Assembly (NCBI RefSeq): GCF_900188295.1
Contig: NZ_FZNM01000003.1
Coordinates: 248,001-312,000 of the forward strand
DNA from: Paracoccus sediminis
Lineage (GTDB): Bacteria > Pseudomonadota > Alphaproteobacteria > Rhodobacterales > Rhodobacteraceae
DNA: 64,000 nucleotides
Direction of reading: 5' to 3'
This document shows positions 36,271-45,108 of this stretch, in pieces; within the stretch, counting starts at the first letter, position 1; every line of letters starts with the position of its first letter. Below the pieces are notes generated by a model that worked only from the letters and a program-made list of their open reading frames with translations, was not told the origin of the DNA and ran no database searches. The position numbers and the translations under genes are program-made.

Positions 36271-36906
36271 TCAACGCAGCTTGACCACGTTGCTTTGGGA
36301 ATGGTTGGAATAGGTCGGCCAGTCGGGTTCGTATTCCTCGGCCTGGTTGCCCCAGACGGTCCAGCCCTTGCGCGGGCCGCGCGCGAACATCTCCAGGCGC
36401 GGACCCCAGGAACAGGCCTCGATCAGGTCGTATTGTTCGTCGGGCTTGCGGCTGTGTTCGCGTTTCTGGGTGGCGATGACGTTTTCCTGGCTGCGGCCGG
36501 GCGCCAGGGTGCGGACGTCCTTGCCGCGCACGCCGAACAGCAGGATTTCAGTCACATTGCGGAAATAAAAGCCCACGCCGCGCCGGTCGGGGCCGCCGTC
36601 CTTGCGGACCTTGTACCAGATCAGGTTCGACTTGTATTTGAAGCCCCAGTGCTCCATCACCTTCAGCCCTTCGGGCAGAAGGGCGTTCGGCACCCATAGG
36701 TAAAGATGGGACCGGGCGTCGGCCACGGCCTCGACCGGCAGGTCGCAGATCGCGTCCAGCGTCATCGTCGGATAGCGTGACAGGCGCTTGTGTTCGGGGG
36801 CCATCTTGCCGGTGCGGTTCTGGAACTGCCAGGGCGGGTCGGCCAGAATGGTGCCAAACTTGACCGCGCCCGCGGTGGCCAGAAGATCGTCAGACGCGCT
36901 GCTCAA
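36271..36906 (-). CDS. MT-A70 family DNA adenine methyltransferase
   Basis: A 211-residue methylase with catalytic motif DPPW (23-26) preceded by KFGTILA and followed by YPTMTLDAICDLPV, LYLWVPNALLPEGL and TEILLFGVRGK, the MT-A70 pattern of N6-adenine methylases. It directly follows a BglII-like endonuclease gene, so it most likely protects that enzyme's site. I chose the TTG start at 36906 because GGAGG lies five bases upstream and the overlap with the endonuclease is only 17 bases; an ATG at 37029 would overlap by about 140 bases with poor N-terminal composition. Confidence 0.85.
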   Translation of the reverse strand: MSSASDDLLATAGAVKFGTILADPPWQFQNRTGKMAPEHKRLSRYPTMTLDAICDLPVEAVADARSHLYLWVPNALLPEGLKVMEHWGFKYKSNLIWYKVRKDGGPDRRGVGFYFRNVTEILLFGVRGKDVRTLAPGRSQENVIATQKREHSRKPDEQYDLIEACSWGPRLEMFARGPRKGWTVWGNQAEEYEPDWPTYSNHSQSNVVKLR

Positions 36907-37504
36907 CGTGGCCTCCGGTATCCAGGTAAAGGGCTTTGGTGATCCCGAACACCAATAGCGGACAGCCCGCCCCGCCGCCACCTTCAATTCGCGGCAGCAG
37001 CTTCGACATGTGGGTGGTGGATTCGCCATAGGACGACCCGCGCCCCAATTGGCGAAAGATCTGTTGCAATTCGTCTGATCGGGTAACGATCACCCCCACA
37101 GACAGCGCCCGCAGGTCGAACAGCAGTCGGAAGTTGTTGAGATCCCTATCGTAAAACGGATCCTTGTTGTTCCATTCGATTTCCAGCCCGATGTTGTTCT
37201 TGAAGCAATCGACCTTGTGTGTGGGGCTTTCCTTCATCAGGTCATCGACCACGATGCCGGTGCGGAACTGCCGTTCGCGCCAGCCGCGCGTGGCCAGAAA
37301 TCCGTCGATGAAGGCCGAGACACGCGACTTGTTGCCGCCCCCCACCTCGATCCATTCTCGCTTGAGGCGGAACGAGGTCAGCACGTCGATGATGTCGCGC
37401 CATTCGTCGGGAAAGTCATGGGCCAGGATGGCGCTGGCGTGGCGCCATTCGTGAACTTCGTAGCGGTCGGCGATGAAGGCGGGCAGACGATTCCGCAGTG
37501 TCAC
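36890..37504 (-). CDS. BglII/BstYI-like type II restriction endonuclease
   Basis: A 204-residue protein with a PD-(D/E)xK-type core of the BglII/BstYI group: D99, E108 and E110 in [20 protein letters not shown]; the Asp-to-Glu spacing of nine equals that of BglII as I remember it. The stretch [18 protein letters not shown] is typical of the family. The partner methylase overlaps its 3' end. GTG 37504 overlaps the rimO stop as GTGA; a TTG at 37516 is possible. Specificity is likely AGATCT or a relaxed form such as RGATCY, by family only. Confidence 0.82.
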   Translation of the reverse strand: MTLRNRLPAFIADRYEVHEWRHASAILAHDFPDEWRDIIDVLTSFRLKREWIEVGGGNKSRVSAFIDGFLATRGWRERQFRTGIVVDDLMKESPTHKVDCFKNNIGLEIEWNNKDPFYDRDLNNFRLLFDLRALSVGVIVTRSDELQQIFRQLGRGSSYGESTTHMSKLLPRIEGGGGAGCPLLVFGITKALYLDTGGHVEQRV

Positions 37505-38865
37505 AAACGGCCCCAAAGGTCGTATTCGCCCGCCTCGTCCACGGTGACGGTCACGATGTCGCCGGGGGTCAGGGTCTGAAACCCGTCGTCGATGAACAGG
37601 TTGCCGTCGATTTCGGGCGCATCGGCCTTGGTCCGGCAGGTGGCGCCGTCTTCGTCCACGCTGTCCACGATGGCCTCCAGCCGCTGGCCGACCTTGGCTT
37701 GCAGCTTGGCTTCGCTGATCGCCTGGGCCTTGGCCATGAAGCGGTCGAAACGGTCCTGCTTGACCTCGGGCGCGACATGATCCGGCAGGTCGTTGGCCCG
37801 CGCGCCCTTGACGTTCTCATACTGGAACGCGCCGACCCGGTCCAGCTGCGCCTCGTCCAGCCAGTCCAGCAGGGTCTGGAATTCGGCCTCGGTTTCACCG
37901 GGATAGCCGACGATGAAGGTCGATCGCAGGGTGATGTCGGGGCAGACCGCGCGCCAGGCGGCAATCTCGTCCAGCGTCTTCGCAGCGGCAGCCGGTCGCG
38001 CCATGCGGCGCAGCGTGTCGGGATGGGCGTGCTGGAAGGGGATGTCCAGATAGGGCAGCACCCGGCCTTCCGCCATCAACGGGATCAGGTCGCGGACATG
38101 CGGATAGGGATAGACGTAATGCAGCCGCACCCAGGCACCCAGCGATCCCAGATCGCGCGCCAGATCGGTGATATGGGCGCGGTGCCCCCGGTCGGTCGCG
38201 TGCCGCAGGTCAAGGCCATAGGCCGACGTGTCCTGGCTGATGACCAGCAGTTCCCTGACGCCGGCCTGCACCAGTCTTTCGGCCTCGCGCACGACGGCAT
38301 GGGCCGGGCGGCTGACCAGGCGCCCGCGCATGTCGGGGATGATGCAGAACTTGCACTTGTGGTTGCAGCCCTCGGAAATCTTCAGATAGCTGTAGTGGCG
38401 CGGGGTCAGGCTGACGCCGGATGCGGGCAGCAGGTCGATGAAGGGATCGGGCTGCGGCGGCACCGCCTTGTGAACGGCATCCAGAACGGCCTCGTACTGA
38501 TGCGGGCCGGTGACGGCCAGCACCTTGGGGTGCGCGCCGGTGATGTATTCGGGTTCGGCCCCCAGACAGCCCGTGACCAGAACCTTGCCGTTCTCGCGCA
38601 GCGCCTCGCCGATGGCGTCCAGCGATTCTGCCTTGGCGCTGTCCAGGAATCCGCAGGTGTTGACGATCACCGCGTCCGCGCCCTTGTAGTCCGGGCTGAT
38701 CGCGTAACCCTCGGCCCGCAGGCGGGTCAGGATGCGTTCGCTGTCCACAAGCGCCTTGGGACAGCCGAGGCTGACCATGCCGATGGTCGGCTGGCCGTCG
38801 CGGCGTTCTTCCGGAATGCGGGCGCGGGCCAGGTCGGGGCGCAGGTCGGGCGGGTTCGTGTGCAT
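37501..38865 (-). CDS. rimO: Ribosomal protein S12 methylthiotransferase RimO
   Basis: A 454-residue radical-SAM enzyme that adds a methylthio group to an aspartate of ribosomal protein S12. N-terminal cluster cysteines lie in [20 protein letters not shown] and VTGCLGAE; the radical-SAM motif is CNHKCKFC in [17 protein letters not shown]; a TRAM domain closes the C-terminus. [10 protein letters not shown] separates RimO from MiaB. ATG 38865 is used; the 14 upstream codons (Arg-rich) are unlikely. It leads the run rimO-endonuclease-methylase-sulfotransferase, joined by short overlaps. Confidence 0.96.
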   Translation of the reverse strand: MHTNPPDLRPDLARARIPEERRDGQPTIGMVSLGCPKALVDSERILTRLRAEGYAISPDYKGADAVIVNTCGFLDSAKAESLDAIGEALRENGKVLVTGCLGAEPEYITGAHPKVLAVTGPHQYEAVLDAVHKAVPPQPDPFIDLLPASGVSLTPRHYSYLKISEGCNHKCKFCIIPDMRGRLVSRPAHAVVREAERLVQAGVRELLVISQDTSAYGLDLRHATDRGHRAHITDLARDLGSLGAWVRLHYVYPYPHVRDLIPLMAEGRVLPYLDIPFQHAHPDTLRRMARPAAAAKTLDEIAAWRAVCPDITLRSTFIVGYPGETEAEFQTLLDWLDEAQLDRVGAFQYENVKGARANDLPDHVAPEVKQDRFDRFMAKAQAISEAKLQAKVGQRLEAIVDSVDEDGATCRTKADAPEIDGNLFIDDGFQTLTPGDIVTVTVDEAGEYDLWGRL

Positions 38866-38971
38866 CCGCCGCAAATAGGGGATCCGGCGCCGCCAGAAAA
38901 GAGGCATGGCGCCGGAACCTTGTCGCCGGAACGTGATTTCCCCTTGGCCCGGCCGTCGTCAGAATGCCCCC

Positions 38972-39421
38972 ATGATCCGAACCTCGCTTCGCCTGACCAT
39001 TGCCGCCCTGCTGATCGCCGCGGCCCCCACCCTGGGACTGGCCGAGATTCGCGACCGGGGCCGCTTCATCGACGTGAACAACCATCGGGGCGGCAACGTC
39101 ATCCAGACGGTCCAGTTGCGCGAACGGCTGGCGCGGTCGGGCAAGACGGTGCGCATCCGGGGCTATTGCCGGTCGGCCTGCACGATCCTGACGACCATGC
39201 CGAACGCCTGCCTGTTCCCCGATTCGCGGATCGGCTTTCATGCGCCGCGCATTCCCAACACCCGCATCATCCCGCCTCTGGTGGACGAGATCATGGGCGC
39301 CTTTTATCGCGGCGGCATCCGCGACCGCTGGTTCGGAGGCTGGAACCGGTCTCTGGACATGACGGTGCTCTCTGCACGGGAATATGTCCGCCTGGATCCC
39401 AAGACCAGGCTCTGCGGCTGA
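38972..39421 (+). CDS. Periplasmic Clp-fold-like protein (COG3904-type)
   Basis: A 149-residue secreted protein with signal peptide (LTIAALLIAAAPTLGLA, about 7-23). The rest recalls periplasmic ClpP/crotonase-fold proteins common in Rhodobacterales: a GGNVIQTVQLRERL helix after the first strand, then IRGYCRSACTILTT, where Ser-Ala-Cys sits at the position of the serine nucleophile, then RIGFHAPR. The rest of a catalytic triad cannot be confirmed, so it may be a protease-like or inactive relative. It diverges from rimO and converges with the ABC-2 permease, ending next to its stop. Confidence 0.65.
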   Translation: MIRTSLRLTIAALLIAAAPTLGLAEIRDRGRFIDVNNHRGGNVIQTVQLRERLARSGKTVRIRGYCRSACTILTTMPNACLFPDSRIGFHAPRIPNTRIIPPLVDEIMGAFYRGGIRDRWFGGWNRSLDMTVLSAREYVRLDPKTRLCG

Positions 39422-40192
39422 TTATTCCCGCAGCCGCCAGCCGGTCGCGAAGATCCATCGGATCGCCAGGCAGCAGGCCGCGATCATCAGGCTGACCGCG
39501 ACCAGCGACACGCCAACCGGCACGTCGGCCAGCCCGAAGAACGACCAGCGAAAGCCGGACACCAGATACAGGACCGGGTTCAGCTTGGCCACGGCTTCCC
39601 AGAACGGCGGCAGCATGTCCGACGAATAGAAGGCGCCCCCCAGAAACACCAGGGGCGTGATGACCATCATCGGCACGATCTGCAACTGTTCGAACGACTT
39701 GGCCCACAGCCCGATGATGAAGCCCAGCAGGCTGAAGCCGATGGCGGTCAGGATCAGAAAGGCCAGCATCCAGACCGGATGCAGGATATGGACACCCACA
39801 AAGAAAAAGCTGGTCAGCAGGATCACCAGGGCGATCAGCACGGCCTTCATTGCGGCGGCGCCGACGAATCCCAGCGTGACCTCGATCCAGCCCACGGGGG
39901 ACACCAGGTATTCATAGATCGTGCCGCTGAATTTCGGAAAATAGATGCCGAAGCTGGCGTTGCTGACCGATTGCTGAAGGATCGTCAGCATCATCAGGCC
40001 GGGCACGATGAAGGCGCCGTATTCCACCCCCTCGACCGATTGGATGCGCCCGCCGATGGCCGCGCCGAAGACCACGAAATACAACACGGTGGATACGACC
40101 GGCGACAGCAGCGACTGCATCACGGTGCGGAAGAACCGCATCATCTCGTGGTGAAAGATCGCCCAGACGCCGGGCCAGTTGATCCCGCTCAT
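39422..40192 (-). CDS. ABC-2 type transporter permease (YadH-like)
   Basis: A 256-residue membrane protein with six helices and the ABC-2 family signature near the C-terminal third (MMVITPLVFLGGAFYSSDMLPP). Size equals E. coli YadH (256). It starts four bases inside the end of the ATPase gene (ATGA), so the two form one exporter. Substrate unknown; related pairs export polysaccharide, lipids or drugs. Confidence 0.9.
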   Translation of the reverse strand: MSGINWPGVWAIFHHEMMRFFRTVMQSLLSPVVSTVLYFVVFGAAIGGRIQSVEGVEYGAFIVPGLMMLTILQQSVSNASFGIYFPKFSGTIYEYLVSPVGWIEVTLGFVGAAAMKAVLIALVILLTSFFFVGVHILHPVWMLAFLILTAIGFSLLGFIIGLWAKSFEQLQIVPMMVITPLVFLGGAFYSSDMLPPFWEAVAKLNPVLYLVSGFRWSFFGLADVPVGVSLVAVSLMIAACCLAIRWIFATGWRLRE

Positions 40193-41130
40193 GCCGTCAC
40201 CTCCTGACGCGGTTCGGACACCAGGGTCATGAACACTTCCTCCAGGCTGGATTGCCGGGTGGACACATCGCGCACCTTGATCCCCTGCGCGGCCAGATCG
40301 CCCAGCAGATGCGCGATGCCGGTGCGTTCGGCGCGGGTGTCGTATTCATAGGCCAGTGACCGGCCATCGGGCGACAAGCGCAGGTTGCGCCCGGCCAGTT
40401 CGTCAGGGATCATCGTCAGGGGCGCCGTCAGTTCGACCGTAAGGGTCTTCTTGCCGAATTCGCCCATCAATTCCGACGTGGGCTTTACCAGCAACAGCCG
40501 GCCCTTGTTGATGACGCCGATCCGGTCGGCCATCTCCTCGGCCTCTTCCAGGTAATGGGTGGTCAGGATGATCGTCACGCCCTCGCGGCGCAACTGGCCC
40601 ACGACCTCCCACATCTCGCGGCGGAGCGCCACGTCGACGCCGGCGGTGGGTTCGTCCAGAAACAGCACCTTGGGCCGGTGGGCCAGCGCCTTGGCGATCA
40701 GCACCCGCCGCTTCATGCCGCCCGACAGTTCGCGCGTGGCCGCGTCGCGCTTGTCCCACAAGGCCAGGCTGCGCAGCACCTGTTCGATATGGGCGTCGTC
40801 CTGGCCTTCCCCGTACAGGCCGCGCGTGAAGCGGACGCAGTTGATGACCTTTTCGAACGGTTCAAGGGCGATTTCCTGCGGGACCAGCCCGATCAGCCTG
40901 CGCGCCGCGCGCCAGTCGGTGCGGATGTCGTGCCCGCCCACGCGCACCGTGCCGCCCGTCGGCACCACCAATCCGCAGATGATGGAAATGAGCGTCGTCT
41001 TGCCCGCGCCGTTCGGTCCCAGCAGGGCGATGATCTCGCCCTCGTGGATGTCCAGCGTCACGTCGCTCAGCGCGCGGGTGCCGCTGTCGTATTGCTTGGA
41101 CAGGGTGTCGATCTGGATGATCGCGGTCAT
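40189..41130 (-). CDS. ABC transporter ATPase (YadG-like)
   Basis: A 313-residue ATPase: Walker A GPNGAGKTT (about 36-44), signature LSGGMKRRVLIAKAL, Walker B VLFLDEPTAGVD, switch His in LTTHYLEEAEEMADRIGVI, followed by a 90-residue C-terminal regulatory part typical of exporters. It is the partner of the downstream permease. Its ATG shares one base with the FMN reductase stop (TGATG), placing three genes in one operon. Confidence 0.93.
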   Translation of the reverse strand: MTAIIQIDTLSKQYDSGTRALSDVTLDIHEGEIIALLGPNGAGKTTLISIICGLVVPTGGTVRVGGHDIRTDWRAARRLIGLVPQEIALEPFEKVINCVRFTRGLYGEGQDDAHIEQVLRSLALWDKRDAATRELSGGMKRRVLIAKALAHRPKVLFLDEPTAGVDVALRREMWEVVGQLRREGVTIILTTHYLEEAEEMADRIGVINKGRLLLVKPTSELMGEFGKKTLTVELTAPLTMIPDELAGRNLRLSPDGRSLAYEYDTRAERTGIAHLLGDLAAQGIKVRDVSTRQSSLEEVFMTLVSEPRQEVTA

Positions 41131-41723
41131 CAGGTTATCCTTTCGTCCCCCTCGGGGTGATAGGGCCGGGCGTGGCGTGCCTGGGCAAGGGCCTCGACCC
41201 ACCAGTCCAGACGGTGCGCGAAAACAGCCATCGCCGCCTCGGCGGCGGCCGCATCCTCGGGGTCGGTGATGTGCCCGCCTTCGTCGAACCGCCGCCAGGG
41301 CGAGGCGAAGCTGACCGTGTCGCGCAGCGTCACCGTATGCAGTTCCGCCAGGATGATCCGCAAGGCCTCCAACGCGCGCAACCCGCCCGAGATGCCGCCG
41401 TAGCCGATCAGCCCCACGGGCCGCGCCCACCATTCCGCGACCACGGAATCGATCAGGGTCTTCAACCACCCCGGTTCGGCATGGTTGTATTCGGGCGTGA
41501 CGATCACGAACCCGTCCAGGTTCGCCATCCGCCTGCGCAGGTGCAGGGTGGCGGCGGCATCGCCGGTCTGCACCGGCAGCAGGTCGGGATCGGCGGGATC
41601 GATCAGCCGCGTGGCAAAGCCGTGCCTTTCCAGTTGGCGGATCGTCCAGCGGGCCACCCGGTCGTTGATCCGCCCTTCCCGGATCGACCCCAGGATCACC
41701 CCAATGCACCTGCGTTCCGCCAT
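41130..41723 (-). CDS. NADPH-dependent FMN reductase family protein
   Basis: A 197-residue flavodoxin-fold protein. IGVILGSIREGRINDRVARW near the N-terminus is the FMN phosphate-binding region, FVIVTPEYNHAEPGWLKTLID the flavin-ring contact and GYGGISGGLRALE a later family mark. Members reduce quinones, chromate or azo compounds with NAD(P)H. AAGGAG seven bases upstream fixes ATG 41723. It heads the operon with the ABC-2 exporter; export of a quinone-like or redox-active compound is only a guess. Confidence 0.88.
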   Translation of the reverse strand: MAERRCIGVILGSIREGRINDRVARWTIRQLERHGFATRLIDPADPDLLPVQTGDAAATLHLRRRMANLDGFVIVTPEYNHAEPGWLKTLIDSVVAEWWARPVGLIGYGGISGGLRALEALRIILAELHTVTLRDTVSFASPWRRFDEGGHITDPEDAAAAEAAMAVFAHRLDWWVEALAQARHARPYHPEGDERIT

Positions 41724-41773
41724 TGACTGCTCCTTGCGACGTCCTGATCCGGGCTGCCCGTCAAAGACATTCA

Positions 41774-41787
41774 TCCCTGGTCAGGGA
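41774..41787. promoter_or_regulatory. Palindrome upstream of the FMN reductase operon
   Basis: TCCCTGGTCAGGGA, 6-bp perfect arms around two bases, centred 57 bases before ATG 41723, where an operator would lie. TTTCGC and ATGAAT flank it at 17-base spacing on the minus strand as poor -35/-10 boxes. Confidence 0.35.
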
Positions 41788-41871
41788 CACGGCGAAAAAT
41801 CCACCGGACTTCGTGCATGTAAGCCCTGCCCGCCCTGCTGCAAGGCCGTCGCGCGGTTCGCGGCGATTGCG

Positions 41872-43140
41872 CTAACCCCGCGCCGCCAGCAGGCTGTCGT
41901 CCAGGATGTCCAGCGCCTCCTCGAACACCGCGTCCGGGATCGTCAGCGGTGCCAGGAAGCGAATCACGTTGCCGTAGACGCCGCAGGTCAGCAGGATCAA
42001 TCCGCGCTTCAACGCCGCCTCGCGGACGCGGTTGGTAAAGTCGGGGTTGGGGCTGTCGCTGCCGGGCAGGTTGAATTCGACCGCGTTCATGAAGCCGGGG
42101 CCGCGGATGTCGGCGATCTGCGGGATCTGGTCGCGCGCGGCGGCCAGCCGCTGCTTCAGCCGCTGGCCCAGGCGCGTGGCGCGGTCGCACAGCCCCTCGT
42201 CCTCGATCACGTCCAGCACGGCATGGGCCGCCGCCACGCCCAGCGGATTGCCCGCATAGGTGCCGCCCAGGCCGCCGGGGTTGGGGCTGTCCATCACTTC
42301 GGCCCGTCCGGTGACGGCGCTGATGGGCAACCCCCCGCCCAGGCCCTTGGCCATCGTCACCAGATCGGCGGCGACGCCGTGGTGTTCCATCGCGAACAGC
42401 TTGCCGGTGCGGGCGAAGCCGGTCTGCACCTCGTCCGCGATCAGCAGCATGCCGTGATGGTCGCACAGCGCGCGCAGTTCGGCCATGAAGCCCTGCGGCA
42501 CCTCATAGAAGCCCCCCTCGCCCTGCACGGGTTCGACGATGATCGCGGCGACGCGGGCGGGTTCCAGATCGGCCTTGAACAGTTGTTGCAGCGCCTTCAG
42601 CGCGTCCTCCTTGGACACGCCGTGCAGGGGGTTCGGGAACGGCAGATGCCAGACGTCGGGCATCATCGGCCCGAAGCCCGCCTTGTAGGGCGCGACCTTG
42701 CCGGTCAGCGCCATGCCCATGAAGGTGCGCCCATGAAAGCCGCCGCCAAAGGCCACCACGCCCGGCCGGCCCGTGTAATGGCGGGCGATCTTGACGGCGT
42801 TTTCCACCGCCTCGGCCCCGGTGGTGGCGAAGATGGTCTTCTTGTCGAAATCGCCGGGGACAAGCGCGTTCAGACGTTCGGCCAGCGAGACATAGTTTTC
42901 ATACGGCACGACCTGATGGCAGGTGTGGGTGAATCGGTCCAGCTGTGCCTTGACGGCCTCGATCACGCGGGGATGGCGATGGCCGGTGTTCACGACCGCG
43001 ATTCCGGCGGCAAAGTCGATATAGCGGTTGCCGTCCTTGTCCCAGATCTCGGCATTCTCGGCACGGTCGGCATAGATCTGCGTGGTCATGCCGACGCCAC
43101 GGGAAATGGCGGCGTTCTTGCGGTCGGTCATGGTGGTCAT
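41872..43140 (-). CDS. gabT: 4-aminobutyrate aminotransferase
   Basis: A 422-residue class-III PLP aminotransferase that converts GABA and 2-oxoglutarate to succinate semialdehyde and glutamate. Marks include ATTGAEAVENAVKIARHYTGR, FGGGFHGRTFMGMALTGK, EPVQGEGGFYEVP, LIADEVQTGFARTG and the PLP lysine in VTMAKGLGGGLPISAV. The GabT assignment over other class-III members rests on overall similarity in memory (E. coli GabT is 426 residues). No gabD is adjacent. The 119-base divergent gap to the META lipoprotein holds its promoter. Confidence 0.9.
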   Translation of the reverse strand: MTTMTDRKNAAISRGVGMTTQIYADRAENAEIWDKDGNRYIDFAAGIAVVNTGHRHPRVIEAVKAQLDRFTHTCHQVVPYENYVSLAERLNALVPGDFDKKTIFATTGAEAVENAVKIARHYTGRPGVVAFGGGFHGRTFMGMALTGKVAPYKAGFGPMMPDVWHLPFPNPLHGVSKEDALKALQQLFKADLEPARVAAIIVEPVQGEGGFYEVPQGFMAELRALCDHHGMLLIADEVQTGFARTGKLFAMEHHGVAADLVTMAKGLGGGLPISAVTGRAEVMDSPNPGGLGGTYAGNPLGVAAAHAVLDVIEDEGLCDRATRLGQRLKQRLAAARDQIPQIADIRGPGFMNAVEFNLPGSDSPNPDFTNRVREAALKRGLILLTCGVYGNVIRFLAPLTIPDAVFEEALDILDDSLLAARG

Positions 43141-43259
43141 CGGAATCGCTCCGTTTCAGGGTCGGCGGATGCTAGCGCAGGCGGCCGGGGCCGAACAGGC
43201 CCGGCCTTGCGCAGCCGCCCCTGCCACGCGATGCTGACCCCGCCATCAGGAGCATCGCC

Positions 43260-43682
43260 ATGCCCGCAACCCGCATCCTTGCCGCCCTTGCAACGGCCAC
43301 GGCCCTTACCGCCTGCCAGGACGCGGGCGAACGATCCGTCGCCCTGCTGCGCCCCGGCGACAGCTTCGCCGTCACCCGGATCGACGGCAATCCCGCGCCC
43401 CAGGGCGGCACCTTCCAGGTGGGCGGTGATGGCCGCGTCAGCGGGGCCGCGCCCTGCAACCGCTTCAGCGCACGATTGGCCGAACAGGGTGGCGCGATGA
43501 CCCTGAACGGCGTGGTGATGACCCGCAGGGCCTGTCTCGATCCCGCCCGCACCATGGCCGAAACGCGCTTTGCCATCGCCTTGACAAGCGTCACCGGGGC
43601 CAGGGCCAGGTCCGGCCAAGTGTCGCTGATCGACGCCGAAGGCCGCGAACGCATCGGATTGGCCCCCGTCGGCGGAACCTGA
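43260..43682 (+). CDS. META-domain lipoprotein (HslJ-like)
   Basis: A 140-residue lipoprotein with lipobox LTAC (16-19) and a META/HslJ-like domain: WKL-type start region VTRIDGNPAPQGG, then GAAPCNRFSARL (the conserved GCN-F pattern of META domains, here APCNRF) and MTRRACLDPARTMAE, with the two Cys that pair in some members. Such proteins sit in the outer membrane or periplasm; HslJ is linked to heat and novobiocin resistance in E. coli. It ends four bases before the rhomboid start. Confidence 0.8.
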   Translation: MPATRILAALATATALTACQDAGERSVALLRPGDSFAVTRIDGNPAPQGGTFQVGGDGRVSGAAPCNRFSARLAEQGGAMTLNGVVMTRRACLDPARTMAETRFAIALTSVTGARARSGQVSLIDAEGRERIGLAPVGGT

Positions 43683-43686
43683 TCCG

Positions 43687-44412
43687 GTGTTCCCGATCCG
43701 CGACCACAATCCGTCGCAGCGGACGCCCTGGATCACCTATGCGCTGATCGCCGCCAACGTCGCGCTGTATCTGCTGACGCTGCCGGTCAACGCGGGCGGC
43801 GACTGGCTGTGGACGCGCCTTGCGCTGTATCCCGTGGCGGTCACGCATGGGGAATTGCTGTGGGGCCTGCTGACGCACATGTTCCTGCACGCGGGATTGT
43901 TGCATATTGCAGGCAACCTGCTGTTTCTATGGATATTCGGCGACAATCTGGAAGAACAGCTGGGCCACCTTGGATTTCTGGCCTTTTACCTTGTCGCAGG
44001 TCTGGCGGCTGCGGTGGCGCAGATTGCGACGGAACCGCTGTCGGCCATCCCCATGGTCGGCGCCTCTGGCGCGATCGCCGGGGTGATGGGCGGCTATCTG
44101 CTGCTGTTTCCGCGTGCCAAGGTCGATATCCTTGCGATCTTCATCATCTTCTTCAAGGTCTTCACCCTGCCCGCCTGGGTTGTGCTGGGCGTCTGGCTGG
44201 CGATCCAGGTCTTTGGCGGCTATGCCACGCCCGGCGATCAGGGGGGCGTTGCCTATTGGGCCCATGCCGGGGGATTCCTGGCCGGGGTCGCGCTTGCGCT
44301 GCCCCGGTTCCTGCGCCTGGGAGGGCCGGATTTCTGGGCACGGACCCATGGCCAACCCCCGCACCCCGCGACGGTCTATGCCCCTACCCGCGTCCCGCGG
44401 GTGGAACGCTAG
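43687..44412 (+). CDS. Rhomboid family intramembrane serine protease
   Basis: A 241-residue protein with six membrane helices. The catalytic Ser is in VGASGAIAGVMGGYLL (GxSG, about 119) and the partner His in YWAHAGGFLAGV; the L1 loop and LTHMFLHAGLLHIAGNLLFLWIFGDN complete the rhomboid core. It cleaves membrane proteins within the bilayer; targets are unknown. Start is GTG 43687, four bases after the META gene stop, so the pair is likely co-transcribed. Its end overlaps the convergent mnmD stop by four bases. Confidence 0.93.
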   Translation: MFPIRDHNPSQRTPWITYALIAANVALYLLTLPVNAGGDWLWTRLALYPVAVTHGELLWGLLTHMFLHAGLLHIAGNLLFLWIFGDNLEEQLGHLGFLAFYLVAGLAAAVAQIATEPLSAIPMVGASGAIAGVMGGYLLLFPRAKVDILAIFIIFFKVFTLPAWVVLGVWLAIQVFGGYATPGDQGGVAYWAHAGGFLAGVALALPRFLRLGGPDFWARTHGQPPHPATVYAPTRVPRVER

Positions 44413-45080
44413 GGCCGGATGCCCACGCTCATGTGCCGCTTGCGGCCGAAGCCGGGGCGGCGTTCGACGGCAAAGCCCGCATGACCCAGCGCGCGGCGCA
44501 CCGCCCCCGCCGCCGTATAGGTGGCAAAGGTTCCACCCGGCGCGGTGCAGCGCCCGACATGGGCCATGATACCGTCGTCCCACATCCGGGGGTTCTTGGC
44601 CGGGGAAAACCCGTCCAGAAACCATGCATCGGCCCGGCCCCGCCAGCCGGGCAGCGTTCGTGCCACGTCGCCCACGACCATCCGCAACGCGACATGGCCG
44701 ACCTGAATGATGTCCTTGCCCCAACCGTCGCGAAACTGCCGCGACAAGGCCGCCAGTTCGGGAAAGGCCGCGTGGGCCTGTTCAAGCTGGGCGACGCTCA
44801 TCGGCCACGCCTCGAAACTGGTCATGGCGACGGGCTGGCGGGCGACCTGCGCCAGGGCCAGGCAGTTCAATCCCGTGCCAAGGCCCAGTTCCGCGACGTG
44901 AAACCCCGGCCGCAGACGGGCAGGCAGGTTGTTGCCCGCCAGAAACACATGCCGCGTTTCCTGCAACCCGCCCGCAATGCTGAAATAGGGGTCGTCGAAA
45001 CGGGTGGACACCGGCACGCCCCCGTCGCGCCAATCAAGCTGCGGGTGGCGGTCGGGGTCGGTATCGGGTAACGCGCTCAT
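44409..45080 (-). CDS. mnmD: tRNA 5-methylaminomethyl-2-thiouridine methyltransferase (MnmD/MnmC2)
   Basis: A 223-residue SAM methyltransferase. FHVAELGLGTGLN (about 63-75) binds SAM, RADAWFLDGFSPAKNPRMW is the family signature, and RPGFGRKRHM closes the domain. It matches the N-terminal half of E. coli MnmC, which makes the last methylation of mnm5s2U34 in tRNA. Here it is a stand-alone gene; the FAD half is divergent right next to it. ATG 45080 sits where a CATG shared with the opposite strand leaves no room for a conventional promoter gap. Confidence 0.92.
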   Translation of the reverse strand: MSALPDTDPDRHPQLDWRDGGVPVSTRFDDPYFSIAGGLQETRHVFLAGNNLPARLRPGFHVAELGLGTGLNCLALAQVARQPVAMTSFEAWPMSVAQLEQAHAAFPELAALSRQFRDGWGKDIIQVGHVALRMVVGDVARTLPGWRGRADAWFLDGFSPAKNPRMWDDGIMAHVGRCTAPGGTFATYTAAGAVRRALGHAGFAVERRPGFGRKRHMSVGIRP

Positions 45081-45108
45081 GGCCGCAGCTAGGGGAAAGG
45101 GCCGGGCC

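Noticed and set aside
36890..37029. ATG 37029 as start of the MT-A70 methylase
   Set aside because: Needs a 140-base overlap with the endonuclease and adds a non-conserved leader; TTG 36906 with GGAGG is better.
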